From the NCBI GenBank assembly GCA_964006375.1, contig OZ023267.1, forward strand, positions 16,503,471 to 16,567,470: 64,000 nt of DNA, written 5' to 3'. The notes beneath the pieces are model-generated. The model ran no database searches, had not been told where the DNA came from, and worked only from the letters and a program-made list of their open reading frames with translations. Both the position numbers and the translations under genes were made by a program. Origin of the DNA: Tillus elongatus (Eukaryota > Arthropoda > Insecta > Coleoptera > Cleridae). Positions 35,808-48,454 of this stretch are shown one piece after another (the first letter of the stretch is position 1; each line of letters opens with the position of its first letter).

Positions 35808-36039
35808 ACTATCTAGCCCTGTAATTAGAATGTATATTAGAATAATAAGTTTATGTTGCTTTCATGTTATGAATGAAACAGAATAATAAAGAAATTATTA
35901 CATCACTTACAACTATGAATTTGAATCAGTTTCCCAGCTAAAACTGCAAATTTTTAATTTTAAATAGGTGTCCCTAATAATATAGCACCCCAGGTACTAA
36001 TAAGTTCAAAAAGGCATAACCGCCTGGAAGCCGGTCAGG

Positions 36040-36560
36040 ATTCAAATCACATGGGGTCGTGAAAGTATATGTATATGCATCCAACCGATAACGATAACTC
36101 AAAAAATGATTGACCGATTTTGATGAAACTCGGCAAGTGCCTTTGTTTCACTAATGGCTTGGATGCGTTCGTTATCCAGGATAATCGGATAAGTTTTTCC
36201 GGGATAATTGTGCGTTTTCTTTCGAATTTTTTTTTCTCCAAAAATTACAAAGATGTTCTAATGAAATTTAGTTAATATGTTGCCTTGGAAAGGGCCCTAT
36301 TATGTACCAAAATTCAAATTTCTAAGTCTATAGAACATTGATTTATTCAAATTTTGAGTTGTCTTTTGAAAAAAAAAATTTTTTTCTCCGAAAATTACAA
36401 AATTATTTTAATGGAATTTGGTTGATTGGTTTACTTAGGAAATACCTTAGTACACACTAAAATTCAACTCTCTCTGTTTATAGAAATTGGGTTATTCAAA
36501 TTTGAAATATTTAGTAAAAATTAACTACCATAACGCACTTTCTGCGTCCCGACATTTTTT
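36040..36560 (-). repeat. Core-repeat and MITE fragments, reverse orientation
   Basis: 36050-36330 is the reverse complement of the block CGAAAGAAAACACAA...GTTATCGGTT next to (TA)n, here reduced to GTATATGTATATG. 36520-36556 is a MITE end (CTACCATAACGCACTTTCTG). No array is left. Confidence 0.65.
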
Positions 36561-37019
36561 AAATTCTTGCTTTTATAATTTATAACACGCACTTGAGCTA
36601 TTATAAATATGACCCGACATAGTTCAAGTTACTTTGCAACACCCATTAACCTAGTTATTACAGGAGATTACACAACCTTGAAGGTTGCTACCTTGAATAT
36701 TACGATAACTCGTGTCTCATCAGATGATAATGGTTCTCGGAAACGATTAAAAGAGGTACGAAATCGGTAAAATTAGACGAACGTTGCGGATATATGAGAA
36801 CGCTTTAGTACGCATATCAGGTTTCGAAAGAAATCCATAGGTTATAATATATTATAATAAAATGGTCGCTCTCAGGGCATTAACATCTATTTATACCCTT
36901 GGTACATAAATAACAATTTTTCATGTGACTTATTTCCAACAGGTCTCTAAGGTACCTTGTCTTTCATAGCAGTCGTCTGAGTTTCTTCAGCACGCATTGT
37001 GTCTGGTCGTCCAATTGCA
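36561..37019. other. Non-coding, nothing recognised
   Basis: No repeat family or protein motif was recognised in this about 460-bp AT-rich stretch. Confidence 0.4.
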
Positions 37020-37700
37020 AATGACTGGCAATGTAACGGGTGGGCCATTTAAGATTTGGAATTTGAATCGGCTTTAAAAAAAAACTAATGAATATTTTTT
37101 CAAAGTTATAAGTTTTTTAGAAAGATTGAACCTTTCCATTTGGGAATGGAACATCACTTAAATGACTGCCACAGCTAGCCTTACAATTCCCACATTCGAC
37201 CAGTCCAATTTTTCAGTACATTTTCGATTGTTTGAGCCTCTAATTCGTCAATTGCAACTTCTATTTCATGTTTCAAGTCGTCAATCGTCTCTGGATGGTT
37301 ATCTTAACACTTGTCCGTAACAGCTCCTCAGAAAGAAAGGTCCAACGGAGTCAAATCGGAGCTTCGAGATGGCCAATTGACATCGGCATTTTGGCTTATT
37401 ATGCGATTTTCGAAAACAATGTGCAAAACATCGATTATTACGTTGGCTGTGTGGCACGTTGCGCCATCCTGTTGAAACCAAATGTCGTCTATGTCATAGT
37501 CTTCAATTTTGGGAAAAAAAAAATCTCTTAGAATGGTGCGGTAGCGATCGCCATTCACCGTAAATGGCCCAATAATGCCGCCAGACCAAAATCCGCACCA
37601 GACAGTGAATGTATAAACGTTTTTTCGAAATCTTTTCAAATTCAGCCACTATTTGTGAGTGCCTGCATAGGGCAGGTCGATTTTTTCGACGAGTAATGCA
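37020..37700 (-). pseudogene. Mariner DD41D transposase fragment (second subgroup)
   Basis: Minus-strand frame 37639-37328 has VYTFTVWCGFWSGGIIGPFT, DDIWFQQDGATCHTANVIID (second Asp) and SDLTPLDLSF (third Asp, 41 residues later). The remaining C-terminus is broken over 37327-37100. The left end has the typical mariner terminus GGTGGGCCATTTAAGATTTG at 37039-37058. The DNA-binding part is missing. It is distinct in sequence from the copies at 10.8 and 63 kb. Confidence 0.82.
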
Positions 37701-37849
37701 AACAAGAAGCTCTCTGAATGCGTCATTTCCATGGGGCTCCGCTATTTATATTGGTAAAGACGCCATATCACAATTTGTCATATGTGTTTGTAATATGTAC
37801 AAAAAATATGAAAAGTTGCAAAACAAATGACATAACTAAAAAAAGATGA

Positions 37850-38606
37850 GAGATATCAATTTTTTTCCTTACAAACATGCATTATAGTTCGATCGAAAAT
37901 ACAAAAATTCACTAAGATTAAAAGAAAATTTGCTAAAATATAGAATATTAAACCATAAACCCTATAGCTGAAACTGCTGCCAAAGCATCAGAAAGAGGGT
38001 CTATTCAAAATGGATTTTCCGAAATTATTTCAGTAAAATGAAGGACAATGATGGTTAAAGCTGAAATTTAAGCTTTGTAAAACACAACTTTTATGACATT
38101 TCATAATCAGTATTTGTTTCATACTTGTCTGAAAATTGCAAATTTTTCGCGGCTTTGACGTTTTAAGAAGAAAAATTATAAAATTTTTAAAATATTTTTT
38201 TCTACTAATTTTTTACCATTTTGTGTCAAGAAAAGTTAACCGTTGTGTGTAATATTAAATTGGTTTTGTTAATTGAGCAAAATATTTGGTTCTTGTGCTT
38301 TCCTCTGATCACGAGTGACACCCAAAATTGTTTTCTTTAAATGGCTATAATTTTTTTCCTTTAACTTAGAGATCTGAGTTCCGGTATGTAGGGCAAGTTA
38401 GATAGTAGAGACCTGTGTGCCAAATTTGGTTGTCATAGCTCTATTATTTTCGGAAATACATAAATTTTACGAAAGAAAACCCCAAATTTTCCCGGAAAAA
38501 TTGGTCAGATTTTCTTGGCTAACGAACTTATCCAAGCCACTTACAAAGAGAAGGTACGTAACGATTTTCATCAAAATCGGCCCACCATTTTTTTTAGTTA
38601 TCGGTA

Positions 38607-38694
<88 letters not shown>

Positions 38695-38735
38695 ATGGAT
38701 CTCTTCATTTATGAATTTTTCGTTATACGAAAAAT
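37850..38735 (+). repeat. Long core repeat with (TA)n
   Basis: Core words TTACAAACATGCATTATAG, GGGTCTATTC and CGAAAGAAAACCCCAAATTT, with the array at 38610-38690 after GTTATCGGTACGAT. The tail is shortened to GGATCTCTTCATTTATGAAT and a hairpin-like ATTTTTCGTTATACGAAAAAT. Confidence 0.78.
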
Positions 38736-40324
38736 TCGCGAACAAGTGGTTGATAAATATTTAAATATTTAACAGTGTTTCTTATTATCTGTAGCGTCTC
38801 GTTTATAAGCTGTCGCCCCGTATTTAATTGATCTAAGCGGAGGTCTCAGGCCTGTAAGGAGAAAAGAGATATATTGGAACGGGCTTTTTAAGGTAATTAC
38901 CATGTCATCAAGGAATTATTTCTGGTAGAAAGGTTTTTTATCGGCCTAACTGGATATAAATTTAAGGTACATTACCAGGGGGTTATTTTTCCAAGGAAGG
39001 ATATTTCATGGACAGGCCAACTTGGGTCTCCGCAAAGTGGCTGAGTCGTTATCAATCTCCAGCGATGTTGAGCAAAGTAGGAGCAGCCGGGGCAGTTGTA
39101 GAAGGAAACCGGGCCTTGCGGGGTTGAGGAGGGAGCGCAGGAAAAGCAGTTGGCGGGTCGACACGAGCCAGTCAACACAAGTTAGCCCCGTATCCGTCTC
39201 CGGTTCTTCGCGCCATTACATTACACGAAAAGCGCCAATAAATCCCTCTCAGCGCCACCCGGTCTGATAAACATGTAAATATGGAGACGCGTTCCGAGTT
39301 GCAGGCGTTGTGGTGCGCCGGATCGACACACTAGACACTTCATATTTATACCCGCATCAAATTACAATAATTCATTAGGCAACGAACGGGGGAAATTCGA
39401 TTTGTGACTGTATCAGATGGTTGTGAAATACGACCGTATTTAAATCGGAGCGAACGACTTGCCACCCGCCGGTATTAAGTTGCAGAGGGTCAACGTGCAG
39501 AATCAATTCCGGCGAAGGTGCTGCCACTGAGTGTAGGAACTATCGATACCATCTCGCAGGCACATTAACACGATCCGAGTGAGTCGAAAACACGGGGGCC
39601 TATCTATCGTGTATATATAATGGGTCTGGTCTGTCGTGTTAGTATCTTGATATTGGTTTATCGCTCACGCCGAAACTCTAACCGCCGACAGAATTTATGC
39701 CTCACCCTCTTCTACCCCTTTATCATCCCGCAGCTCGTAATTTATCAATGACATCACCTTCAGAAATTATCAGGCATAGCTACTACTTTAATGAAGCGCG
39801 AATCTTACAACCTCAAACTTCTCCCAGGTGAAACTTTGCTGATATTTTGACAACCGAAACACTCAACTCATAATACTAATTTGTATGCTGTGTAATCACT
39901 TGTTATTTGACCCAAATTTTTACAAACTTGTGACGAAATATGCAAGGTGTGATGAATCTTTGCCATCACTAGGTGAGTACAGGCTGGTTTTGTTCTTACA
40001 AAAGCTTGTCACTGTGTAACATTAAAGACATTCGAAACGGATCCAAAACAGCTTGGCTACATGTTGCCTGCCTGTCAGAATATTGTATGACGTAACACAG
40101 TAGCGACCTTTTGTACGTGACTGTAAACTATATTCTATCAACATCACCAATAAACATACAGAAAACAGAATGACGAACTCTAAAGAGGAACAGCCGATTT
40201 CCAGTTATTATCATCGTTATCGCAGCCTAAAGGCGACGTTGCCTCGTCGTCTCAACAATTGCCCTATATCTTCTTCCCATTGCATTGTACCGTTTGCACT
40301 TTATCAATTTGGTAAGATGTTCCA
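38736..40324. other. Apparently single-copy DNA, GC-rich in part
   Basis: About 1.6 kb not shared with other parts of the window. 38960-39620 has more C and G (for example CGCGTTCCGAGTTGCAGGCG) and short open frames without family motifs (38972-39178 minus, 39022-39267 plus). No gene can be supported. A regulatory or conserved non-coding role is possible. Confidence 0.4.
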
Positions 40325-40448
40325 CACGTTTTAGTGAGTTTTCGTAGAGTATATTCACTAATGAAGAGATCGCGACTTTTGAATTCCAAAGAACCCATAT
40401 CCAGGGTCAATTTCAATTTTTCTATGTTTATATAATGCACACACCCAC

Positions 40449-40540
<92 letters not shown>

Positions 40541-40550
40541 CATATATGCT
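40325..40550 (-). repeat. Core-repeat tail and (TA)n, reverse orientation
   Basis: The hairpin-side tail (CACTAATGAAGAGATCGCGA, AACCCATATCCAGGGTCAAT) precedes (TA)n at 40452-40540. It is the reverse complement of the usual order, with the core missing. Confidence 0.75.
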
Positions 40551-40617
40551 GCGTGACCCAGATAACTCAAATAAACCCTCTCTTTTGTAAATAGCTTAGA
40601 TAAGTTAAGTAGCTTTT

Positions 40618-42055
40618 TTAAATAATTCAACAACACACCACGAGAACTTACAGCCTAAATACTATCGTACCGTGGGTGTCGACAAGAAGGAAAGAGGCAA
40701 CTTGTTCATTCTGGACTTGAAGGTTTGGAGGTTCGGAGGAGAAGGAAAAACATGTGCCGGAAAGGAATTCCACAACTTGGAAGTCATCGGGACAAAAGAA
40801 CAGGCATAACAAAATGTTTTGTCTGGTAACCTGCACAGTAAAAGGGTGCATTCGCTCTGTTCCCGTGGTAGATCTGTTGGAGGCACCAGGTGGGGGAACT
40901 ATAGAAGAAAGCTCCTCTGGGCAGTGCCCGTGCAGATATCTATAAAAGAGCGAGAGATGTCACCAACGGCACGTCAGTGGGAAAGGGCTGGAAGCCTCTG
41001 GGCCAGGATAGGGTTATCGATGAGACGTATAGCTCTCTTCTGAATAGAGTGAAGGATAGTGAGTGTAGAAGCGGCAGCGGCACCCCTGATGTGGGAGCAG
41101 TATTCGAGGTTTGGCTTTATTTGTAAAGAATATAAAGTATCGAGATTAGCTGAGGAAAATAATTTGCGAGTCCGGAACAGGCAACCTAATTTCTTAGCAG
41201 CCGTTTCTGCAATTGATGTGACATGTTGGTGCCAATTGACATTCCAATCCACAGAAATGCCACCAGTGAAAAGGACTCATTACTTTGAATAACTTGGTTG
41301 TTCATTGTGATGGGTCTAGCGCTGGTGTATCTTTTATGAGATAGAAAGCAAGACTGATATTTGGTGGAGTTGAATTGTACAAGATTTCTACTTCCCCAGT
41401 CTAATATTTTTTGGAGGTCCACAGAGACAGGACCCTCCATGTGTCTGCGATCCTCATCTAATTTGGATAAATAGACAGGCTTAAAATATTGTATATTTGA
41501 GTAGAGGGTGTTGTCGTCCGCGTAACTGTGAACTGGGTTGGATGTGCTAGAGAGGAGGTCATTGATGTGGAGAAGAAACAAAGTAGGGGCTAAAGCTGAA
41601 CCGTGAGAGACTCCTGCAATAATTGGATACAGTTTAGAGGAATGGCCATTTACGACAACAGAAATGCTCAGGTTGAAGAGGAAAGTTGCTGTCCAGGTAC
41701 AGAGGTTTGGTGGTAGGTCATAGGCCGGAAGTCCATTAAGCAGCGCTGCGTGCAATATCTAGTCGAATGCTTTGGATATGTCTAGAGCGACAATCTTGTA
41801 TTCACCGTGTAGTTCCATAGACTTGTTCCAAGAATGGGTGAGAAAGGAAAGGAGGTCAGCAGTTTATCTGCGCTGACGGAATCCATACTGCCTGTCCTGG
41901 ATTAGACTGTGTTTTTCTAAAAATTTTAGCGATTCGGTGTTTATATATTTTTCCATCACTTTAGAAACGACCAAAAGGAGCGAAATAGGCTTTTAGTTGT
42001 TAGGAAGCTCTTTGGATCCTTTCTTGGAGACAGGTTGTACTCGAGCAGTATTATG
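40618..42055 (-). pseudogene. Jockey/CR1-like LINE, RT to 3' end, copy 2
   Basis: The longer copy of this LINE family. From 42050 down: PVSKKGSKELPNN, QYGFRQRR, ALDISKAFD (RT domain A; Asp kept), 41755-41186 with SHGSALAPTLFLLHINDLLS and the catalytic HSYADDNTLYSN, the thumb DWNVNWHQHVTSIAETAAKK (41250), QIKPNLEYCSHIRGAA, and the C-terminal SFVPMTSKLWNSFPAHVFPS near 40790-40730. The 3' end is the tag ATTCAACAACACACCACGAG (40626). Frame breaks at about 41760 (stop before LHAALL), 41190 and 40970. The 5' end is lost at the junction with a core repeat. Confidence 0.88.
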
Positions 42056-43118
42056 TATATGTTTTCTCGCTACAAGCATGCATTCAAATTGGATGGAAAA
42101 TGCAATAGTGCTACAATAAATAGGCTGTTCCTTAAAAAAAAGAAAACTTGGATCACCAACTTACGGGCCAGCATGTGATTGTCAAAATAATTTTATAAGA
42201 TGCAGCTCAAAGCACCCTATAATTAACTTTTATCATATTTTCTTGTATCTTGTATAATAACCGATATATTGAGCTCTACGGTAATAATGCACCAGCCTGT
42301 ATATATCAAAACATGTAAAAACTGAAATTGACCCCGGAAGCGCCTAGTTCGCACTCCTCTGAAGAAATATTTTAAAAATTTTAAAGTCTCAGTCTTCTCA
42401 ATAACGATTTCTTTCTACGAAAATTCGCGAAAAAGTATAGGCTATTAAATCACAAACTCTATAACTGAAACTATTGCCAAATAGTCAGAGTAAGGGTCTA
42501 TTTGAAATGAATTTTCTGCAAATATTTCAGTAAAATGAAGGACAATGATGGTTGAAGCTGTAACTCAAGGCATTGTAAAACACATTCATTATGACATTTG
42601 CATTACATAGTCCGTATTTTTTTTCAGGTTCCTTGTCTAAAAATTGCAAATTTCGACGTTTCAAATCGCCACTGACAAGAAGAAAAATTACAACATTTTC
42701 AAAGTAACTTTTCTGTTATTTTCTGACCTTTTTGCGTCAACAAGACCTAACATTTGTCTGTAATATACAATATATCTTGTTATCCACACAAAATATTTTG
42801 GTTTTGTATATTCCTCTGGTCATCAGTGGCACCCAAAACATTTTTTTTCAAATGTCGAAATTTTTATTTTTTTATTTTAACTTAGAGATCTGAATTTTGG
42901 TACGTAGGGTAAGTTTAATATGGCACACCTAAGCGCGAAATTTGATTGCCATAGCTTTATTATTTTCGGAGATACAAAGGTTTTCTACAAGAAAACCCAA
43001 AATTTTCCAGGAAAAACCAGTCCGATTTTTCTGGCTAACAAACTTATCCAAGCCACTTGCAAAAGAAAGGTACCTACCAAATTTTATCAAAATCGGTCCA
43101 TTTTTTTTAGTTATCGGT

Positions 43119-43206
<88 letters not shown>

Positions 43207-43245
43207 TCTCCTCATTAGTGAATTTGTTTTTAAAATTGACTAAAA
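42056..43245 (+). repeat. Long core repeat with (TA)n
   Basis: Core words CAAGCATGCATTCAAATTGG, TAAGGGTCTATTTGAAATG, GACAATGATGGTTGAAGC and the block before the array (ATTTTCCAGGAAAAACCAG). (TA)n is at 43122-43202. The tail is shortened to AGATCTCCTCATTAGTGAAT and the hairpin is imperfect. Confidence 0.78.
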
Positions 43246-44456
43246 CATCAATCTCAGTCAACTGTAACCCATCTAGTTGCATCTGGATGCTTGTTTTGCT
43301 AACGATCAGTAAAATTCTTATAAACAATAATTACAAAAATTTGAATGATTTTATCACAGTGGATTAAACTAGTGAACGTTGCGAGGCCAAATTCTTATAC
43401 TCCGGCGTTGGATACTCTATAGTACACTATGTTTCGACATTTGAATATATGTATGTATATAAGTATTGGCATTTTTGTCAACGAATGTCATTTCTAAGTT
43501 GGACAGATTATCACTCTGTAGGAGCTGTACTAAAGAGACACATTATTACTTAAAAAGGGATAGAATTAAGCAGACAGTGGTTGCTAAGTACCTACAATAA
43601 ATTCAGATCAAGTTCACAGAGATTTAGCGAAAACATTGGAAAAAACTCTTAGACCTTATGACGTACCCAAAAATTGCCATCCGGAGGTTGGCGAAAGTGA
43701 TAATGTCGGTAGCCCTCCGATAACAGTAATTATTCAAGCCAACGTTGGAAAAGGTCAGGAGCTCATGCTGCATGAACAAAAATAACCTGTCTTCATTTAG
43801 TCTCAAAAAACCTAAACGAATGGCGTGCTGAGAAGGTTAACGTCTGAACAAAAATCATTAGGTATCACGTGGCTGGACGTATAAAACTGAAAATTATAAC
43901 GGAAGAACATATCTGGAAATACTTAAGAAAAAATGTTTAGTTTGGAGCTTACTGGTACCCAAATACACTAAAACCAAATCTTAAAATTAAAATATATGGC
44001 TTGAACACGTTGATGCACCCGTTAACAGCTACAAGAATTGTGTGAGATAACACTGGCTAAAGAATAATGTTTTTTACGTGTTGGAAAAAACATAATTTTC
44101 TATGTTAATATTTTTTATTTCTCATAACGTAATATTTTATTTTGATATTGTGACTAATGAACCAAGTTAAAGGTACTGGCAGACCGAGACCCCAATGAAT
44201 TCCGTCAAGTTTTACACAAAATCATAAAAATTTCCAGATCCGAGCGGAAATCCTTGGTGCCAGTCCATTTATAGTTTTCCGTTACACAATTGTTTAAATC
44301 GAAATTGTCCGCACAAGCAAATTTACGTGGTGATTTAAAAAACAATCCAGTGAGATCACCAGATTTGATACCGATAATTCTGGTAAAGGTGTCTAGAGAA
44401 CAAGATGTTTAAAGCAAACAGTGTACCTAAAAAATTAAATTAAGGAAAAAAATCTC
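43246..44456. other. Decayed sequence, possible mariner remnant
   Basis: Mostly unrecognised. Near 44330-44380 the plus-strand words LRGDLKNNPVRSPDLIPI resemble the third-Asp block of a mariner transposase. 43560-44060 has only weak hints. Kept as a possible very old copy. Confidence 0.25.
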
Positions 44457-44772
44457 GGGACGCAGCAAGTGCGTTATGGTAGTGAATTTTCATGAAACTA
44501 TTTTTTAATAGCAATAATGTGTGTTTTTTTAAGAAAGCAGGCATCAAATTTGGTTACCAGTGTAATCTATATAGTAAAAACAATGTGCCATGTTTCATCA
44601 AAATAACTTTATTGTTTGAAAATGTACAAAAATTTCCGAAAGTAAACTTAAAGTGTTCCCGAAAAAACTCGTTTTTTGGTCAAGCTTATAGGTTAATAGC
44701 AAATTGAGCTATTCAAATATTAAGCATTTGATCAAAATTCGCTACCATAACGCACTTACTGCGTCCAGAATT
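44457..44772 (+). mobile_element. 310-bp MITE, copy 5
   Basis: Starts GGGACGCAGCAAGTGCGTTA and ends CGCACTTACTGCGTCCAG. The interior is highly similar to the copies at 498, 5521 and 8400, and it joins directly to the long core repeat. Confidence 0.85.
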
Positions 44773-45874
44773 TTTGTTCTTACAAACATGCATTATATTT
44801 CGATGGAAAATGCAAAAATGCAATTAACATAAGGCGTGTTTGATTAAAAAAAAAGAAAAAGAAAATTTGTATCAACAACGTCTTATGGGCCACCCTGTAA
44901 TTGTAGAAATAATGTTTTAAGATGTAGCTCAAGACACCCTATAATTAATATATACAATTTTTTTTCATATCTGGTATAATAACAGATATATTGAACTTTA
45001 TTGATTTTTTTTACGAAAATTCTACAATAATTATATACTATTAACGATAAACTCTATAGCTAAGACTACTGCCAAGCGTCAGAGAGAGGGTCTATTTGAA
45101 ATGAATTTTCTGGAAACCTTTTATTAAAATGAAGGACAATGACGGTTGAAACTAAGACTTCAGGGTTTGTAAAACATTCTTCTTGAGACATTTTATTTCC
45201 ATAGCCCGTATTAGATTCAAGTTTTTTTCCTAGATGTTGCCAATTTTGACGTTTAAATCGCAACTTTGACGTTTTGTGAAAAACTCCAATTTATTTTTGT
45301 TTAAACGCCTATAACTTTTTTGTCTTTTGACGTACAGAGCTAAATTTTGGTAGGTAACTTGCCTATAATGATATAAACTCGTGTATTATATTTGGTTGCC
45401 CTTACTTTGTTAATTTTGGATATAAATTTTTTTCGAAAGAAAACACAAAATTTTCCGGGAAAACCTTGTCAGATTTTCCTGGATAACGAACATGTCCAAG
45501 CCACTTGCAAAAGGAAGGTACTCACCAATTTTGACGTTTAAAATCGCGATTTTGACGTTTTGAGGAGAACCCAAATTTATTTTTCTTTGAATACCTGTAA
45601 CTTTTTTGTCCTTTAACCTACGGAGCTAAATTTTGGTAGGTAACTTGCCCCTAATGATATAAACCCGCGTGTGAAATTTGGTTGCCTTTTACTTTGTTAA
45701 TTTTGGAGATATAAATTTTTTTCGATTTTTTTCTGAAGAAAATACAAAATTTTCCGGGAAAACCTCGGCCGATATTCCTGGATAACGAACTTATCCAAGC
45801 GACTTGCGAAAGGAAGGTATGTGCCAAATGTTATCAAAATCGTTTCATTATTTTTTAAGTTATAGGTGTGACAC

Positions 45875-45952
<78 letters not shown>

Positions 45953-46086
45953 ATATAAAGTCTGAAACTGACCTCGGATTTGGGTTCCGGGGGTCCTAAA
46001 TAGCGCTCATTTGAAGAAATTTTTTTAAAATACGAAAGTCGGGATCTCCTCATTAGTGAATTTTTTTTAAGAAAATTCACTAATAA
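44773..46086 (+). repeat. Long core repeat with partial internal duplication, (TA)n and hairpin
   Basis: Complete core. The block TTTGACGTTTAAATCG...GGTTGCCCTTACTTTGTT...AGCCACTTGCAAAAGGAAGG occurs twice (about 45240-45520 and 45525-45820), a tandem duplication of about 285 bp. (TA)n is at 45879-45949. The tail CTGACCTCGGATTTGGGTTC and the perfect terminal palindrome end at about 46084. Confidence 0.8.
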
Positions 46087-46689
46087 CATTTCTGTTCGTG
46101 TGTCTCGTCAAAAATAATTACTAATCGATTGTGGATTGTGTATCATAAAAATATGCCAGACTGTATAAACTAACAATGCTTGAACAGTCTGTAAATATAA
46201 AGCAAGCAAACAAGATAAAGCTAATGTCTTTTTTATATAATGATCGTGTACATTATAAATATCGTTTAATAAAATACACCCACCTAAGGAAAAAATCAAT
46301 GGCATCATAATGAGAAAATATTTTTAATAATAAGAGCATATAGTTCCAATGGAAATAAAAATCAGAATTGCCCTAAAAACCACAAAATTAATAACAGAAA
46401 GTTATGCGCAAAATACCAGCTCTGCATCGGTAACTTTAGCAAAACGAAGCTACTGACGACGACAACTTTGATATCGAGATACGTATCTAGGGCATAACCC
46501 TCAATCATTATTATTACACTTGACTTTTTTAATCGGGTTACATTTTGATAAGCTCCCCAACTATTTGAACATTTTTAAGCGCTACTGTTATTTTTTACAT
46601 TACACAATGTTTCATAAAAAGCGACCACAAAAAAATAATGGATGGGTTGGTATGCTAGACAGCATTAGTACTGGTCTTCATTGAATAAA
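46087..46689. other. Non-coding, nothing recognised
   Basis: AT-rich. No repeat family from this window or protein motif was seen. Confidence 0.45.
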
Positions 46690-48435
46690 ACCTAACATCT
46701 GAAAGGGGAGAGGGGTATGAGGTACAGGGCTATGCGGACGACATTGTCATCATAGTCCGAGGAAAAGTCACATAGGCAGTGTGGGAGCGCATGCAGACTG
46801 CACTTAAAGTGGCGGAAGGGTGGACGGTTGATCAAGGGCTCGGGATATGCCCCGAGAAAGCAACCGTCGTGCCGTTTACGAGGAGGAGGAAGTGCGACAG
46901 CCACAAAACTCTCACTCTCTACGGTATGAGCATTCCAATGGCCAGGGAGGTAAAATATCTTGGGGTCGTATTGGACTCTAAGCTAACCTGGAATGGTCAC
47001 ATTGGAGAAATACTGCGTAAGGCAGTCATGACCTTAGCCGTCACTAGGCGGCTATATGGAAAAACGTGGGGACTAAGACATAGTATGGCCCACTGGCTGT
47101 ACGCAAGGGTGGTCAGACCATCGTTAACATACGCGGCACTGGTCTGGTGGCCTAAGGTGACACAATCCAGTGCCAAACAAAAACTATGCAAGATCCAAAG
47201 GATGGTTTGCTTAGGCATCACAGGGGCCATGTCTTCAACCCCAACAGCCGCCATTTAGGTGTTGCTGGATCTTCCCCCCCCCCCTACACTTAGTTATTAT
47301 GGGGGAGGCCAGGCTAGGACTATACAGACTAGCCTGCAATGGTAGACTGAAGAACAACCCAGGCTTCAGGGGCCACTGCAAAATTCAGGAGATCGTGAAG
47401 GAGCCCATGCTTGAGATGAGGTCAGACCTCGCGAGCCCGCGAATGTGTAGAGAAAACAACAGTGGAAATCCCCGACCGCGAGGCATGGCGGGAGGAGACG
47501 CCGGGCATACCACGGGACGCGCTCGTCTGGTTCACGGACGGATCCGGCGGGGAGCGTGGGACGGTGTTTACTCGGAAGGACCGAGGGTAAGTCATAGTAT
47601 TTCCCTCGGAGCACATGCAACGGTGTTTCAGGCCGAAATGTACGCCATCCTGCACTGTGTGCGGGAGAACAAGAGGAGGGGCTACACCAACAAGCGGATC
47701 CTCATAGCCGCAGGCAGCCCTTAAGGCACTAAGTAGCCCACAGGTAAATTCCTGGCTGGTGAGTGAGTGCCGAGACGAGACGAGAGACCTGGCTGGACAG
47801 AATGAGGTGACCCTCATCAGGGTGCCGGGTCACTCGGGGGTCAAAGGCAACGAAGAAGCTGACAGTCTCGCAAAGAGAGGGTCAGCAGAACCATTTATGG
47901 GACCAGAACCGGCTCTGGGCGTGACAAAGAGCACTGCCAGGGTAGCCATTAAGTCCTGGGTCAGAAACCAACACGAGGTGTTCTGAGCATACTGTCTAGG
48001 GCTCAGACAGGGGAAGTCAATAATTGACGGACCCAGTTCAAAGAGAGCTGCGGAGCTGCTAAATCTTAGCAGAGGACAGCTCAGAAACACAACAGGTCTC
48101 TTGACGGGACACATGGCCGTCAAGAAACACCTGCATAAAAGGGGCGGTTCGAAGGGGACCTCGCATGCAGACTCTGCGGCGTGGGGGGGAGGAATCAGCC
48201 TGGCACATCTTGTGCGAGCGTAAAGCTCTGGACCACAAAAGGCAACTAATCTACGGTCAGTCTAGCCCGGAGACAGAGCAATATAAAACTTTACCCTACC
48301 AATCGCTGTGCAGACTAGTTCAAGGCACAGTGATTTTGGAATGGGTGAAGTAATACTAAGGGTATGCACAATCAACCAAATGTTGCAGTGTTATCAGGGC
48401 GGCAAGGCCGCGGACCAGCCCTGAGAGAAAAAAAA
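46690..48435 (+). pseudogene. I-type LINE, RT end, RNase H and 3' tail, copy 2
   Basis: Starts in RT domain C (GYADDIVIIVRG, about 46728). The RT thumb is at 46779-47258 (LKVAEGWTVDQGLGICPEKA, VKYLGVVLDSKLTWNGHIGE). RNase H starts at 47525 with VWFTDGSGGERG (first Asp intact, unlike copy 1, but followed by a small deletion), AEMYAILHC, a break after ILIAAG, then VPGHSGVKGNEEADSLAKRG (47820) and LSRGQLRNTTGLLTGHMA. The 3' end is GAGAGAAAAAAAAAATCTG near 48423. A run of ten or more C at 47273-47285 marks a repeat error or indel. 5'-truncated and frameshifted. Confidence 0.88.
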
Positions 48436-48454
48436 AATCTGAAAAACATTTAAA

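Larger units (their letters stand above)
34459..35994 (+). mobile_element. Tc1-type DNA transposon, internally deleted
   Basis: 1536 bp between TA dinucleotides (34457-34458 and 35995-35996). The ends CAGTGGGTTGCCAAG and the inverted CCTGGGGTGCTATA are similar with gaps over about 28 bp and share AGGGACA. The length is typical of Tc1. The interior has a frameshifted transposase lacking part of its catalytic core. Confidence 0.75.

Noticed and set aside
38972..39267. Overlapping open frames on both strands in a GC-rich stretch
   Set aside because: High GC content lengthens frames by chance; no domain or codon pattern supports coding.
43560..44400. Clear mariner transposase
   Set aside because: Only one weak block (SPDLIPI) could be read; too decayed to call firmly.
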